DNA of 64,000 nucleotides from Limnobacter parvus (GTDB taxonomy: Bacteria; Pseudomonadota; Gammaproteobacteria; Burkholderiales; Burkholderiaceae_B), in NCBI RefSeq assembly GCF_024623725.1, contig NZ_JANKHG010000016.1, forward strand, positions 267,030 to 331,029, written 5' to 3'. Under the pieces are notes generated by a model. The model saw nothing but the letters and a program-made list of their open reading frames with translations. It made no database searches and was not told the DNA's origin. Positions 36,506 to 46,722 of the stretch are shown here, piece after piece (positions within the stretch are counted from its first letter, which is position 1; each line of letters opens with the position of its first letter). A program made the position numbers and the translations under genes.

Positions 36506-37276
36506 TTATTTGTCGTTCTTGCCGACTAAGGGAGTTTCACTACTGGTGTAGCGATGTGGGCTGATCTTGTGCATTTCGTTTTCAATCCAGTCTTCAACCA
36601 CTTTCATCAGGCTGTCGGCATCGTGGCCTTCCGGGGAAATGGGTGGGCCGAAACGCAATGTGACTGTGCCTGCTTTTTTAAAAAAGCCCTTGCGCTTCCA
36701 GTACTCGCCAGCATCGTGCGCCACCGGAACCACGGGGGTGCCTGTGGCAACAGCCAGGCGGGTTCCACCTGTTTTGTAGCGGCGTTTGTAGCCCACCGGT
36801 ACGCGTGTGCCCTCTGGGAAAAACATCATCCACGCCCCTTCGCGCATGCGTTGACCGGCCATGGTCTTCACTTGCTCAAAAGCTTCGACACCATTCTTGC
36901 GATCAATGGGTACCATGCGCAGCACCCACAATGCCCACCCGAAAAAAGGCACGTACTGCAATTCTTTTTTGTACACCAGGCACAGCTGACGTGGCAGCAA
37001 ATTGGCTGGTATGCCAAAGGTTTCCCAAGCGGATTGATGCTTCGCAAGAATGATGGCACCGGTGTTGGGCAGTTGATCCATGCCCTCGACTTTGTACTGA
37101 ATGTTGCACAGTAGGCGAAGCATTTTGATGTTCAACGCATTCCACCAGCATGCGAAAACATACCGATTACGAATTGAAATGAAGGGTGAAACAAGCAGCA
37201 AGATGGTTGCATGAATGGGTGTGTAAACCACCACATAGATGAAAAACAGGATAGAACCGATGAAGGATCTCACCAA
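36506..37276 (-). CDS. plsC: 1-acyl-sn-glycerol-3-phosphate acyltransferase
   Basis: Adds the second acyl chain in phosphatidic acid synthesis. 256 residues with a membrane helix at the N-terminus. Motif I is KHQSAWETF, an H-x4-E form in place of the usual H-x4-D, which I believe is common in betaproteobacteria. Motif III is FFPEGTRVPVG, and VPVAHDAGEYW follows. 22 bases after gmhB, in the run glyQ-glyS-gmhB-plsC-ygjP. Confidence 0.94.
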   Translation of the reverse strand: MVRSFIGSILFFIYVVVYTPIHATILLLVSPFISIRNRYVFACWWNALNIKMLRLLCNIQYKVEGMDQLPNTGAIILAKHQSAWETFGIPANLLPRQLCLVYKKELQYVPFFGWALWVLRMVPIDRKNGVEAFEQVKTMAGQRMREGAWMMFFPEGTRVPVGYKRRYKTGGTRLAVATGTPVVPVAHDAGEYWKRKGFFKKAGTVTLRFGPPISPEGHDADSLMKVVEDWIENEMHKISPHRYTSSETPLVGKNDK

Positions 37277-37298
37277 AGGCCTCCGATAGTTTTAATTG

Positions 37299-37862
37299 TT
37301 ATCGATTGTTTGCAAAAGGGTCATCGGGCACCAGGTGCTCGGCCACTGCAGCCAGATTGTCGAACACCAAGGTACCTGCTGGCAATTCTTCTTTGTTTTT
37401 ATCAAAAGTTTTTTTGCCTTTGCCGCTTTTTACCAAGAAAGGCGCACAGCCCATGCTGGCACCGGCTTGCAAGTCGCGCAGGGAATCGCCCACGCAGGGC
37501 ACGCCGTCGAGGTCAAAACCTGTTCGCGCTTGAATTTCCTGAAAAAGACCGGGTTTGGGTTTGCGGCAACCGCATTTGTCATCGGGGCCGTGGGGGCAGA
37601 AAAATATTCCTTCAATGTGTGCACCTGCCACACTGGCCAGCTCATGCATCTTTTTGTGCATTGCTGAAAGTGTTTCAAGGTCGAACATGCCGCGCGATAT
37701 ACCACTTTGGTTGGTGGCCACCACCACCCGGTAGCCGCCCCGGTTCAGCCGGGCAATGGCGTCCATGCTGCCGGCAATCGGCACCCACTCATCGACCGAC
37801 TTGATGTATTCATCTGAGTCTTCGTTGATGACGCCATCACGGTCCAGCACAATGAGTTTCAT
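37299..37862 (-). CDS. gmhB: D-glycero-beta-D-manno-heptose-1,7-bisphosphate 7-phosphatase
   Basis: HAD enzyme of ADP-heptose synthesis for lipopolysaccharide core. 187 residues: LIVLDRDGVINEDSDEYIKS (nucleophile and acid Asp), VVATNQSGISRGMFD, the zinc loop FFCPHGPDDKCGCRKPKPG, and CVGDSLRDLQAGASMGC. 40 bases after glyS. Alone, without other heptose genes. Confidence 0.96.
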   Translation of the reverse strand: MKLIVLDRDGVINEDSDEYIKSVDEWVPIAGSMDAIARLNRGGYRVVVATNQSGISRGMFDLETLSAMHKKMHELASVAGAHIEGIFFCPHGPDDKCGCRKPKPGLFQEIQARTGFDLDGVPCVGDSLRDLQAGASMGCAPFLVKSGKGKKTFDKNKEELPAGTLVFDNLAAVAEHLVPDDPFANNR

Positions 37863-37902
37863 GGGTTTTTCCTTGCTCAGTGGTGATGTTTAAGTGGCCA
37901 GC

Positions 37903-39987
37903 TTAGTTGGCCAATTGCGATATGTCGGCCACGCGGTTCATCAAACCATGCATGTGTTTCAACAATGCCAGGCGGTTATTTTTCAAGGCGTCGTTGTTGT
38001 CCATCACCATCACATTTTCGAAAAATGCGTCAACGTTGGCTTTCAACGGTGCAAGCACCATAAGCGCCTGTTGGTAGTCGCCTTGTTCGAACGCCCTGGT
38101 GGCGTGTGGCCCAACCTCTTTTACTTGCGCTGCCAGTGCTTTTTCAGCGTCCACTTGCAGCAGGTTTGCGTCAACATTTGAAGAAGCGACTTCAGTCTTC
38201 TTCAAAATATTGCTGATGCGTTTGTTGGCCGCTGCCAGCGCTTGTGCTTCGGGCAATTGTGAGAAGGCGCGAACTGCTTCAAGGCGTTTTGGCAAGTCTG
38301 CGAACTGGCTGGGGCTTTGGCTAAGCACCGATTCAACTTCTGCGGCGGAATAGCCTTGGTCTTTCAAGTAACCGCGCAGGCGGTCTTGAATGAATTTCTC
38401 CAAACCATCGAGATCAATTTTGAAATCAGGATAATTTGTGAACAGCAAGCTTGCTGCGGCCAACATCTCTTTCAAATCAAGTGGCAGGTTTTTCTCGATC
38501 ACCATGCGAATCACGCCCAAGGCGTGACGTCGCAATGCGAACGGATCTTTATCGCCGGTGGGGATTAAGCCAATGCCGTAAATACCCACCATGGTTTCAA
38601 TTTTGTCTGCCAGTGCGGTGGACACACCCACGGGGTTGCGGGGCAGTTGGTCACCAGCAAATCGAGGGCTGTAGTGGTCGGCAATGGCTTGAGCCACATC
38701 AGCATGTTCACCATCGTGGTGGGCATAGTGTTCACCCATATTGCCTTGCAGTTCCGGAAATTCACCCACCATGTCAGTGAGCAGGTCAGCCTTGCATAGC
38801 TGGGCGGCGCGCTTGGCTTGTTCCACATCAGCACCGCACACTGGTGCAAGTGCTGCAGCCAGTTCAACCAAGCGACCATTGCGGTCTTTCTGGGTGCCCA
38901 GTTTGTTGTGGTACACCACGTTGGCCAAGCCTGGCAGGCGGCTTTCCAGCGTTTTTTTGCGGTCTTGGTCAAAGAAGAATTTCGCGTCGGCCAGGCGTGC
39001 GCGCAGAACGCGTTCATTGCCCGTGGTGATCAGTTCCGGCGTGGTCGTCAGCAGATTAGAAACCAGCAAGAAGCGGTTTTTCATCTTGCCGTGTTGGTCG
39101 GTAATCGCGAAGTATTTCTGGTTGGCCTGCATGGTCAGAATCAAACATTCTTGTGGCACCTCCAGAAATTCTTTTTCGAAGCTGGCTTCATACACCACTG
39201 GCCATTCCACCAGCGCGCACACTTCATCGACCAGTTCTTCAGGCTGAATCACTTTGTCGCCTGCGGCTTGATTGGCCAAGGCTTTCACAATGAAGGCTTT
39301 GCGCTTATTAAAGTTGGCAATTACCTTGCCTTCTTTCTCCAGCTGTTCTTCATAAGTGTCGGCGCTCGTAATGTTGATCACACCGCTGCTTAAAAACCGG
39401 TGGCCAAGCGTAATGCGGTTGCTTTCCAAACCCAGCAGTTGGGCACGCACCACCTGCTCACCATGCAGGCAACTTAGGCGGTGGGCTGGGCGTACGAAGT
39501 GCACAGTACTGCCATCTGGGCGCTGGTAGCTCATTACTTTGGGAATGGGCAGCTTGGTGGTGGCCACTTCAAGCGCTTTGTTCAGTGATTCTTCCAGTGC
39601 CTTGCCAGCCTGCGTGCGCGAAATGTGGAGTACATCCTGTTTGCCATCGTTGACGGTTTCAAGTTGATCTACGCCTATTGATCCCAATCCCAGAGACTCG
39701 AGTTTTTTCTGCAAGGGCGGGGTGGGCAGGCCATTGGCATCCAGACCAATTTTAACGGGCAGCAAGCGTTCCTGAATTTTCTTCTCGGGACTTAACGCGG
39801 CCACATCGCTTATTCGGCAGGCCAGCCTGCGGGGGCTCGCAAAACTTTCCACGACGCTGGAATCAGAAAGATGCCCTTCGTCGCGTAGGGTTTTACTCAA
39901 AAGTTCAGAAAAAGCGTCGCCCAGCGATTTTAGGGCTTTGGGGGGCAACTCTTCTGTAAACAGCTCAACCAGTAAAGTAGGATTCAT
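37903..39987 (-). CDS. glyS: Glycyl-tRNA synthetase beta subunit
   Basis: 694 residues from MNPTLLVELFTEELPPKALK; a 12-residue longer frame runs into glyQ and lacks support. The tRNA-binding body shows RRLACRISDVA, VHFVRPAHRLSCLHG and VYHNKLGTQKDRNGRL, and the C-terminal anticodon-binding part ends in MVMDNNDALKNNRLALL. Works with GlyQ as the alpha2beta2 enzyme. Five bases after glyQ. Confidence 0.97.
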   Translation of the reverse strand: MNPTLLVELFTEELPPKALKSLGDAFSELLSKTLRDEGHLSDSSVVESFASPRRLACRISDVAALSPEKKIQERLLPVKIGLDANGLPTPPLQKKLESLGLGSIGVDQLETVNDGKQDVLHISRTQAGKALEESLNKALEVATTKLPIPKVMSYQRPDGSTVHFVRPAHRLSCLHGEQVVRAQLLGLESNRITLGHRFLSSGVINITSADTYEEQLEKEGKVIANFNKRKAFIVKALANQAAGDKVIQPEELVDEVCALVEWPVVYEASFEKEFLEVPQECLILTMQANQKYFAITDQHGKMKNRFLLVSNLLTTTPELITTGNERVLRARLADAKFFFDQDRKKTLESRLPGLANVVYHNKLGTQKDRNGRLVELAAALAPVCGADVEQAKRAAQLCKADLLTDMVGEFPELQGNMGEHYAHHDGEHADVAQAIADHYSPRFAGDQLPRNPVGVSTALADKIETMVGIYGIGLIPTGDKDPFALRRHALGVIRMVIEKNLPLDLKEMLAAASLLFTNYPDFKIDLDGLEKFIQDRLRGYLKDQGYSAAEVESVLSQSPSQFADLPKRLEAVRAFSQLPEAQALAAANKRISNILKKTEVASSNVDANLLQVDAEKALAAQVKEVGPHATRAFEQGDYQQALMVLAPLKANVDAFFENVMVMDNNDALKNNRLALLKHMHGLMNRVADISQLAN

Positions 39988-39992
39988 TGTGT

Positions 39993-40919
39993 TCAGGCAG
40001 CTTGTGTGTTGGGGGTGTTGCACATGGGGAAACCCAGCTTTTCGCGGGAATCAAAGTAAGCCTGCGCTACAGCACGAGACAATGCACGAATGCGGCCGAT
40101 GTAGGCAGCGCGTTCAGTCACAGAAATGGCGCCACGTGCATCCAGCAGGTTGAATGTGTGTGCAGCTTTCAAAATCATTTCATAGGCGGGCAGGGCCAAG
40201 CCCACTTCAATCAGGTTCTTTGCTTCAGCTTCGTATTCGCCAAAGTGGCGGAACAACATGTCGGCATTGCTGTGTTCAAAGTTATACGTGGATTGTTCCA
40301 CCTCGTTTTGATGAAACACATCACCATAAGTCAGCACTTTCTTAACGCCTTTTTCTTCACGTTCGGTCCACACCAGGTCGTAGACATTTTCTTTGCCTTG
40401 CAAATACATGGTGAGGCGTTCAATGCCGTATGTGATTTCGCCAAGAATGGGCGAGCAGTCCAAGCCACCCACTTGCTGAAAGTAGGTGAATTGGGTCACT
40501 TCCATGCCGTTCAACCACACTTCCCAACCCAGTCCCCACGCACCCAAGGTTGGGTTTTCCCAGTTGTCTTCTACAAAGCGAATGTCATTTTGCTGTGTGT
40601 CGATGCCCAGGGCTTCAAGGCTGCCCAAGTACAAATCAATGATGTTCTCAGGCGATGGCTTTAGCACCACTTGAAACTGGTAGTAATGCTGCAAGCGGTT
40701 GGGGTTTTCGCCATAGCGGCCATCTTTGGGGCGGCGAGAAGGTTGCACATATGCTGCGTTCCAGGGCTCGGGGCCTAGGGCGCGCAAGAAGGTGGCAGTG
40801 TGGCTTGTTCCCGCGCCCACTTCCATGTCAAAGGGTTGCAACAGGGCGCAACCTTGTTGGTCCCAGTAATTTTGCAGGGTCAAAATGGCCTGTTGAAAGG
40901 TCAACGGTTTCTTTTGCAT
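39993..40919 (-). CDS. glyQ: Glycyl-tRNA synthetase alpha subunit
   Basis: 308 residues from [19 protein letters not shown]. The ATG at 40919 has AAGGA ten bases upstream; a TTG three codons before is not needed. Class II core: [30 protein letters not shown], then [29 protein letters not shown]. Heads the run glyQ-glyS-gmhB-plsC. Confidence 0.98.
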   Translation of the reverse strand: MQKKPLTFQQAILTLQNYWDQQGCALLQPFDMEVGAGTSHTATFLRALGPEPWNAAYVQPSRRPKDGRYGENPNRLQHYYQFQVVLKPSPENIIDLYLGSLEALGIDTQQNDIRFVEDNWENPTLGAWGLGWEVWLNGMEVTQFTYFQQVGGLDCSPILGEITYGIERLTMYLQGKENVYDLVWTEREEKGVKKVLTYGDVFHQNEVEQSTYNFEHSNADMLFRHFGEYEAEAKNLIEVGLALPAYEMILKAAHTFNLLDARGAISVTERAAYIGRIRALSRAVAQAYFDSREKLGFPMCNTPNTQAA

Positions 40920-40997
40920 GTGCGCCAATGTCCTTCGTGAATCAGTGTTTGTACTTCAGTTACGCCGTATTGTAATGGTTGGGCAGGGTTTTCGAAC

Positions 40998-42464
40998 TTA
41001 AAGCGTGCCAATGCACAGGTACTTCATTTCTAGAAACTCCTCAATGCCCCACACCGAACCTTCCCGCCCCAGGCCCGACTGCTTCACGCCGCCAAACGGC
41101 CCAACCTCATTGGAAAACACGCCCACATTGATGCCGACCATGCCATATTCCAGCGCACGACCCACACGGAAAGTGCGGGCCGAATTTTCGGTGTAAAAGT
41201 AAGCGGCCAAGCCAAAGGGGGTGTTGTTGGCGTGGTTGATTGCTTGTTCCTCTGTGTCGAAAGGAAAGATGGCGGCAAGTGGCCCAAACGTTTCCTCCTG
41301 CGCCACCAGCATGCGGTGGTCTGCATTGTCGATCAAGGTGGGCTGGAAAAAGCGACCGCCCAATTCATGAGGCTTGCCGCCATGCAGCAATTTGGCACCT
41401 TTTTCCAGCGCGTCATCCACGTGCTTTTGAACTTTGGCAATTGCGTGTTCATCAATCATGGGGCCAATGCTTGCCTTGGTTTTCAGGCCATCGCCGACTT
41501 CCAGTGCGGCCACTTTGGCCAGTAATTTTTCAGCAAACGCTGTTTGCACACTGCGGTGCACGTAAATACGGTTGGTGCACACGCAGGTTTGGCCAGCGTT
41601 GCGGAATTTCGAAGCCACAAGGCCTTCGACAGCTTTGTCCAAATCAGCGTCCTCGAAGACGATGAATGGCGCGTGACCACCCAGTTCAAGGCTCAGTTTC
41701 TTAATCGTTGGGGCGCATTGCTGCATCAAGATTCGACCCACTTCGGTGCTGCCGGTGAAGGTAAGTTTGCGCACAATGTCGCTTTCACACAGTACTTTGC
41801 CAATTTCGATGGATTGATCGGCATCGCCTGTAATTACATTTAGCACGCCTGCAGGAAAACCGGCTTGGCGGGACAATTCAGCCAAAGCCAAGGCGCTAAG
41901 TGGGGTTTGCTCCGCAGGCTTGATGACCACGGTGCAGCCTGCGGCCAAGGCAGGCGCCACCTTGCGGGTAATCATGGCAATTGGGAAGTTCCATGGCGTA
42001 ATGGCAGCGCAAACCCCAATGCCCTGTTTCAGTACCAGCAGTTCACGGCCCAGTTGGGGCGATTCAAGCACGCTGCCTTCAATTCGCTTGGCCTGCTCGG
42101 CAAACCATTCTACAAAACTGGCGCCGTAAATTACTTCGCCTTTGGCCTCGGCCAGGGGTTTGCCTTGTTCCAGGGTCATCAAAAACGCAAGATCATCGGC
42201 ATTCTCAATGATCAAATCGAACCACTTTCGCATTATTTGTGCACGGCTTTTGGCGGTGGTATTGCGCCAGTTCACCAGGGCTTTTTCAGCACACAAAATA
42301 GCGTCGTGTGTTAACGCAATGGACGCGTTACCCACCTGTGCAATGGTTTCACCGGTAGAGGGATTGTCAACGGGGAAGTGGCTTTCGCATTCATGAAAGC
42401 TGCCATACACAAAAGGGTTGGTTTGCAACAGGCTTGGGTTCTTAAATTCGATGGTACTGCTCAT
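40998..42464 (-). CDS. gabD: NAD(P)-dependent succinate-semialdehyde dehydrogenase
   Basis: 488 residues, full length. Aldehyde dehydrogenase marks: TPWNFPIAMITRKVAPALAAGCTVVIKPAEQTP, the general base in LELGGHAPFIVF, and the catalytic Cys in GQTCVCTNR. The C-terminal GINVGVFSNEVGPFGGVKQSGLGREGS matches the GabD class, hence the substrate call. Its ATG overlaps the rsmE stop (ATGA). Substrate may be another semialdehyde; no GABA transaminase is nearby. Confidence 0.88.
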   Translation of the reverse strand: MSSTIEFKNPSLLQTNPFVYGSFHECESHFPVDNPSTGETIAQVGNASIALTHDAILCAEKALVNWRNTTAKSRAQIMRKWFDLIIENADDLAFLMTLEQGKPLAEAKGEVIYGASFVEWFAEQAKRIEGSVLESPQLGRELLVLKQGIGVCAAITPWNFPIAMITRKVAPALAAGCTVVIKPAEQTPLSALALAELSRQAGFPAGVLNVITGDADQSIEIGKVLCESDIVRKLTFTGSTEVGRILMQQCAPTIKKLSLELGGHAPFIVFEDADLDKAVEGLVASKFRNAGQTCVCTNRIYVHRSVQTAFAEKLLAKVAALEVGDGLKTKASIGPMIDEHAIAKVQKHVDDALEKGAKLLHGGKPHELGGRFFQPTLIDNADHRMLVAQEETFGPLAAIFPFDTEEQAINHANNTPFGLAAYFYTENSARTFRVGRALEYGMVGINVGVFSNEVGPFGGVKQSGLGREGSVWGIEEFLEMKYLCIGTL

Positions 42465-43264
42465 TTCTGTCTCTCTGATTGGTTTGCTTCTAGGTTTAGC
42501 AGGGCGGTAAGTTGCGCTACACAGGCCACTGCAAATGTTTCAGTTCGTAATATGCGTTGCGAAAAGTTCAGCGGCAATGCACCCATTTCAGAGGCCAGGG
42601 CTGTTTCTTCAGGCGACCAGCCACCTTCCGGGCCCACACAGATGAACAAGGGCGCATTAGTAACATTCGGCACAATTTCGGCGGCCCACTGCCTAAGGGG
42701 ATTGGTTGCCTGTGGCGTAAACCAAAGCACTTGGGCGTTGGGCCAGGTTTCAACAATTGTTTCGAAAGCGGTTTTCAGTGATTTTACCGATTCCACCTTG
42801 GGCAACTGTACCCTCTCGCTTTGCAGGCTGGCGGCCAGTACCACGCGTTCCCAATGGCTTTGCCGTTTGCTGGCCCGCTCGCCTTCCAGTTTAACCACGC
42901 TGCGCTGGGCCTGCACGGGGTGAAAGCCTGCAACGCCCAATTCCGTGCATTTTTCAAGCACCCAGTCCATTTTGTCGCTTTCCGGCAGGGCTTGAAGCAC
43001 ATGCACAGACCTGTTCAATTCTGTATCAGTCGTGATTAGTTGCTCGCCAATGTGTACCTGGGCCAGCTTTTTCGAAAGGTAATGCACGCTGGCTTTGAAT
43101 TCAGCCCCATGGCCATTCCACACCCGAAGTACTTCGCCGTCGCGTAAACGCAGAACCCGCGAGGCGTAATGCATCAAGTCATCAGGCAGATCAAGCACTT
43201 GGCCCACGCTGTTGCAGTGTTCTAGCAGGAAGCGGGGCAGCCGCTTGCCATTGTCTTGTTTCAT
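42461..43264 (-). CDS. rsmE: 16S rRNA m3U1498 methyltransferase
   Basis: 267 residues, SPOUT-class. N-terminal PUA-like domain (HYASRVLRLRDGEVLRVWNGHGAEF), then LPESDKMDWVLEKCTELGV and the knotted SAM site FICVGPEGGWSPEE, ending with LNFSQRILRTETFAVACVAQL. Divergent from tkt, with 116 bases between the starts. Confidence 0.97.
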   Translation of the reverse strand: MKQDNGKRLPRFLLEHCNSVGQVLDLPDDLMHYASRVLRLRDGEVLRVWNGHGAEFKASVHYLSKKLAQVHIGEQLITTDTELNRSVHVLQALPESDKMDWVLEKCTELGVAGFHPVQAQRSVVKLEGERASKRQSHWERVVLAASLQSERVQLPKVESVKSLKTAFETIVETWPNAQVLWFTPQATNPLRQWAAEIVPNVTNAPLFICVGPEGGWSPEETALASEMGALPLNFSQRILRTETFAVACVAQLTALLNLEANQSERQK

Positions 43265-43380
43265 GTTTACCAGTCTTTATTCAGTGGTTTGTCCGCGAGG
43301 GGGCGCTTTACACGGATAGCTTTGATAAAATTCATTTTTTTCCAACTTTGCCACAGGCATAACCCTCAATCCCCATACCT

Positions 43381-45402
43381 ATGTCCTCTTCGTCAAAGAA
43401 CATGGCCAACGCGATTCGCGCGCTCGCCATGGATGCAGTTCAAGCCGCCAAATCCGGTCACCCCGGCATGCCAATGGGCATGGCCGAAATCGCTGTTGCC
43501 CTGTGGGCGCGCCACCTGAAGCACAATCCGCAAAACCCGCTTTGGGCTGATCGCGACCGCTTCGTGTTGTCCAACGGCCACGGTTCCATGCTGTTGTATG
43601 CGCTGCTGCATTTGACCGGTTACGACCTGCCGATCGAAGAATTGAAAAATTTCCGCCAGTTGCATTCTAAAACACCCGGCCACCCCGAAGTGGACATCAC
43701 CCCCGGTATAGAAACCACAACTGGCCCGCTGGGGCAGGGTATTGCCAACGCGGTGGGTTTTGCCTTGGCTGAAAAACTGCTGGCCGCTGAATTCAATGAA
43801 GCAGGCTTCCCGGTGGTGGATCACAATACCTACGTGTTTTTGGGCGATGGTTGTTTGATGGAAGGTATTTCCCATGAAGCCTGCTCGCTGGCGGGTACTT
43901 TGGGATTGTCCAAACTCATCGTGATGTACGACGACAACGGCATTTCAATTGACGGTGAAGTGGAACACTGGTTTGCCGACAACACGCCCAAGCGCTTTGA
44001 GGCTTACGGCTGGAACGTTATTCCCAATGTGAATGGGCACGATGTAGACGCCGTGGATACCGCCATCGCACAGGCCAAGCAGAACGCTGCGCTGGACAAA
44101 GGCCCCACCCTGATTTGCTGCAAAACCAATATCGGCGAAGGTTCGCCCAATTTGGCGGGAACTGACAAAGTACACGGCGCACCTTTAGGCGATGCTGAAA
44201 TTGCAGCGACGCGCGCTGCGATTGGCTGGGAACACGGACCATTTGATATTCCCGCCGAGGTTTACAACGCTTGGGATGCGCAGGTTGAAGGCGCGGCCCG
44301 CCAGTCCGCTTGGGACAAACTGTTTGCTGCTTACAGCGCCAAATTCCCGGCCAAGTCCGCTGAATTCAAGCGCCGTATGGCCGGCGACCTGCCTGCCCAG
44401 TTTGAACAAACTGCGGCGCGTTTGCTGGCTGAAGTGGCCGCCAAAGGCGAAACCATCGCCACCCGCAAAGCCAGCCAAAACGCAATTACCTTGCTGGCTG
44501 CCGAATTGCCTGAACTGCTGGGCGGTTCTGCCGACCTGACAGGTTCAAACCTGACCAACTGGGCCAAGTGTGTGGCAGTGCGCCGCAATGCGGAAGGCTT
44601 CACCGCAGGTAACCATGTGAACTGGGGTGTGCGTGAGTTCGGCATGAGCGCTGCTTTGAATGGCGTGGCCCTGCACGGTGGCTACATTCCTTTTGGTGCC
44701 ACATTCCTGACATTCTCGGATTACAGCCGCAATGCCTTGCGCATGGCAGCGTTAATGAAAAAGCGCAATATTTTCGTATTCACCCACGATTCAATCGGCT
44801 TGGGTGAAGACGGCCCAACTCACCAGCCTGTAGAGCATGCAGCCACTTTGCGCTTGCTGCCCAATATGGACGTGTGGCGCCCGGCCGATTCAGTGGAATC
44901 AATGGCTGCCTGGAATTCAGCCGTGATGCGGAGAGACGGTCCAAGTTCTTTGTTGTTCAGCCGCCAAAATCTGCCATTCCTGGCTCGTTCCGAAGTGGTG
45001 TTGAATTCAATTGCCAAGGGCGGCTACGTGTTGGCCGATGCGCCGAATGCCAAAATCACCTTGATTGCCACAGGTTCTGAAATTGAAATCGCCATGAACA
45101 CGCAAAAAGCCCTGACTGAAAAGGGCGTTGCTGCACGCGTGGTTTCGATGCCTTCAACCAATGTATTCGATCGTCAAAGCGCTGCTTACAAGGCAGAAGT
45201 GCTGGGGACAGCGCCAATTGCGGTGATTGAAGCCGGTATGACCGACGGCTGGTACAAGTACATTGCGCAGGCTGGCGTAAAAGGTACTGTACTGGGCATG
45301 AGCACCTTTGGTGAATCAGCACCTGCGGGCGCTTTGTTCAAGCACTTTGGTTTGACTTCTGAAAAATTCACTGAGGCAGCGCTGGCGTTGCTTACGCAAT
45401 AA
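43381..45402 (+). CDS. tkt: Transketolase
   Basis: Thiamine-diphosphate enzyme of the non-oxidative pentose phosphate pathway. 673 residues. Marks: [27 protein letters not shown], the cofactor motif [13 protein letters not shown], and the middle domain [20 protein letters not shown]. First of the tkt-gap-pgk-pyk-fba group; gap starts 48 bases on with its own AAGGAG. Confidence 0.98.
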   Translation: MSSSSKNMANAIRALAMDAVQAAKSGHPGMPMGMAEIAVALWARHLKHNPQNPLWADRDRFVLSNGHGSMLLYALLHLTGYDLPIEELKNFRQLHSKTPGHPEVDITPGIETTTGPLGQGIANAVGFALAEKLLAAEFNEAGFPVVDHNTYVFLGDGCLMEGISHEACSLAGTLGLSKLIVMYDDNGISIDGEVEHWFADNTPKRFEAYGWNVIPNVNGHDVDAVDTAIAQAKQNAALDKGPTLICCKTNIGEGSPNLAGTDKVHGAPLGDAEIAATRAAIGWEHGPFDIPAEVYNAWDAQVEGAARQSAWDKLFAAYSAKFPAKSAEFKRRMAGDLPAQFEQTAARLLAEVAAKGETIATRKASQNAITLLAAELPELLGGSADLTGSNLTNWAKCVAVRRNAEGFTAGNHVNWGVREFGMSAALNGVALHGGYIPFGATFLTFSDYSRNALRMAALMKKRNIFVFTHDSIGLGEDGPTHQPVEHAATLRLLPNMDVWRPADSVESMAAWNSAVMRRDGPSSLLFSRQNLPFLARSEVVLNSIAKGGYVLADAPNAKITLIATGSEIEIAMNTQKALTEKGVAARVVSMPSTNVFDRQSAAYKAEVLGTAPIAVIEAGMTDGWYKYIAQAGVKGTVLGMSTFGESAPAGALFKHFGLTSEKFTEAALALLTQ

Positions 45403-45450
45403 ACACAGCCTAAGAAACACATTATTCGATTTACTTTAAGGAGATTTGTC

Positions 45451-46461
45451 ATGACCATTCGCGTAGCGATTAACGGCTATGGCCGCATCGGCCGAAATGT
45501 ACTGCGTGCCCATTACGAGGGCGGTAAAAAACACGACATTCAAATCGTGGCAATTAACGACTTGGGCGACCCCAACACCAATGCCCACTTGACTCAATAT
45601 GACACTGCTCATGGCCGTTTTCCGGGCACTGTGGCTGTCGATGGCGATTACATGGTTGTAAATGGCGACAAAATCAAGGTGTTGGCCAACCGCAACCCGG
45701 CTGAACTGCCATGGGGTGAGTTGGGCGTGGATGTAGTGATGGAATGCACCGGCTTTTTCACTTCCAAGGAAAAAGCATCTGCCCACCTGAAAGGCGGCGC
45801 CAAGAAAGTGATCATTTCCGCTCCCGGCGGTAAAGATGTCGACGCCACTGTTGTATTCGGCGTAAACCACAATGTTCTGAAAAGCACAGACACGGTGATT
45901 TCCAATGCCTCTTGCACCACCAACTGCCTGGCCCCGATGGTTAAGCCTTTGAATGATGTAATCGGCCTGGAAACAGGTTTGATGACTACCATTCACGCCT
46001 ACACCAACGACCAAGTGTTGACCGATGTGTACCACGAAGACCTGCGCCGCGCGCGTTCAGCCACCATGAGCATGATCCCCACCAAAACTGGTGCGGCAGC
46101 AGCAGTCGGCTTGGTGTTGCCAGAACTGAATGGAAAGCTGGACGGCTACGCCGTGCGCGTACCCACCATCAACGTTTCAATGGTTGATTTGTCGTTCATT
46201 GCCAAGCGCGACACCACAGTGGAAGAAGTAAACAGCATTTTGAAAGCCGCTGCGGAAGGCCCCTTGAAAGGCGTGCTGGAGTACAACGAAGCACCTTTGG
46301 TGTCGATCGACTTCAACCACAATCCGGCTTCCAGCTCGTTTGATGCCACACTGACCAAGGTCAGCGGCAGGCTGGTGAAAGTGTCCAGCTGGTACGACAA
46401 CGAGTGGGGTTTCTCCAACCGCATGTTGGACACCACAGTCGCACTGATGAACGCCAAGTAA
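45451..46461 (+). CDS. gap: Glyceraldehyde-3-phosphate dehydrogenase
   Basis: 336 residues. Rossmann start [21 protein letters not shown] and active-site [15 protein letters not shown] with the catalytic Cys. The third residue before VAINDLGD fits NAD use, so the main role is glycolysis or gluconeogenesis. AAGGAG seven bases before the ATG. Followed by a strong terminator. Confidence 0.98.
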   Translation: MTIRVAINGYGRIGRNVLRAHYEGGKKHDIQIVAINDLGDPNTNAHLTQYDTAHGRFPGTVAVDGDYMVVNGDKIKVLANRNPAELPWGELGVDVVMECTGFFTSKEKASAHLKGGAKKVIISAPGGKDVDATVVFGVNHNVLKSTDTVISNASCTTNCLAPMVKPLNDVIGLETGLMTTIHAYTNDQVLTDVYHEDLRRARSATMSMIPTKTGAAAAVGLVLPELNGKLDGYAVRVPTINVSMVDLSFIAKRDTTVEEVNSILKAAAEGPLKGVLEYNEAPLVSIDFNHNPASSSFDATLTKVSGRLVKVSSWYDNEWGFSNRMLDTTVALMNAK

Positions 46462-46486
46462 ATCCCAAAGCGGTTCTTCAAAAAGA

Positions 46487-46513
46487 AACCGGGCCAAGCG
46501 CCCGGTTTTTTTA
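46487..46513 (+). terminator. Rho-independent terminator after gap
   Basis: AACCGGGC (46487-46494), loop CAAGC, GCCCGGTT (46500-46507), followed by a run of T to 46512. It ends tkt-gap transcription before the subtilase gene. The next 210 bases hold no gene. Confidence 0.9.
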
Positions 46514-46722
46514 TTCCTTTTTTCTTCAAGAAACCTCCCCCTTTTGCGGGTATCCCCACCCCTATTGACCATCGCGGAACCCACGTTTCATGCCGTTTTA
46601 CAGGTATTCAAAGGTTCCACATGCAGTGAGTGAGAAGTAGACTCCGTTCTGCTTTCTATTCGACAAAATGATTGCGCTGCTCGCTCGGTAACCTGAACTT
46701 ATCCAGACAAGTGAGTAATGCC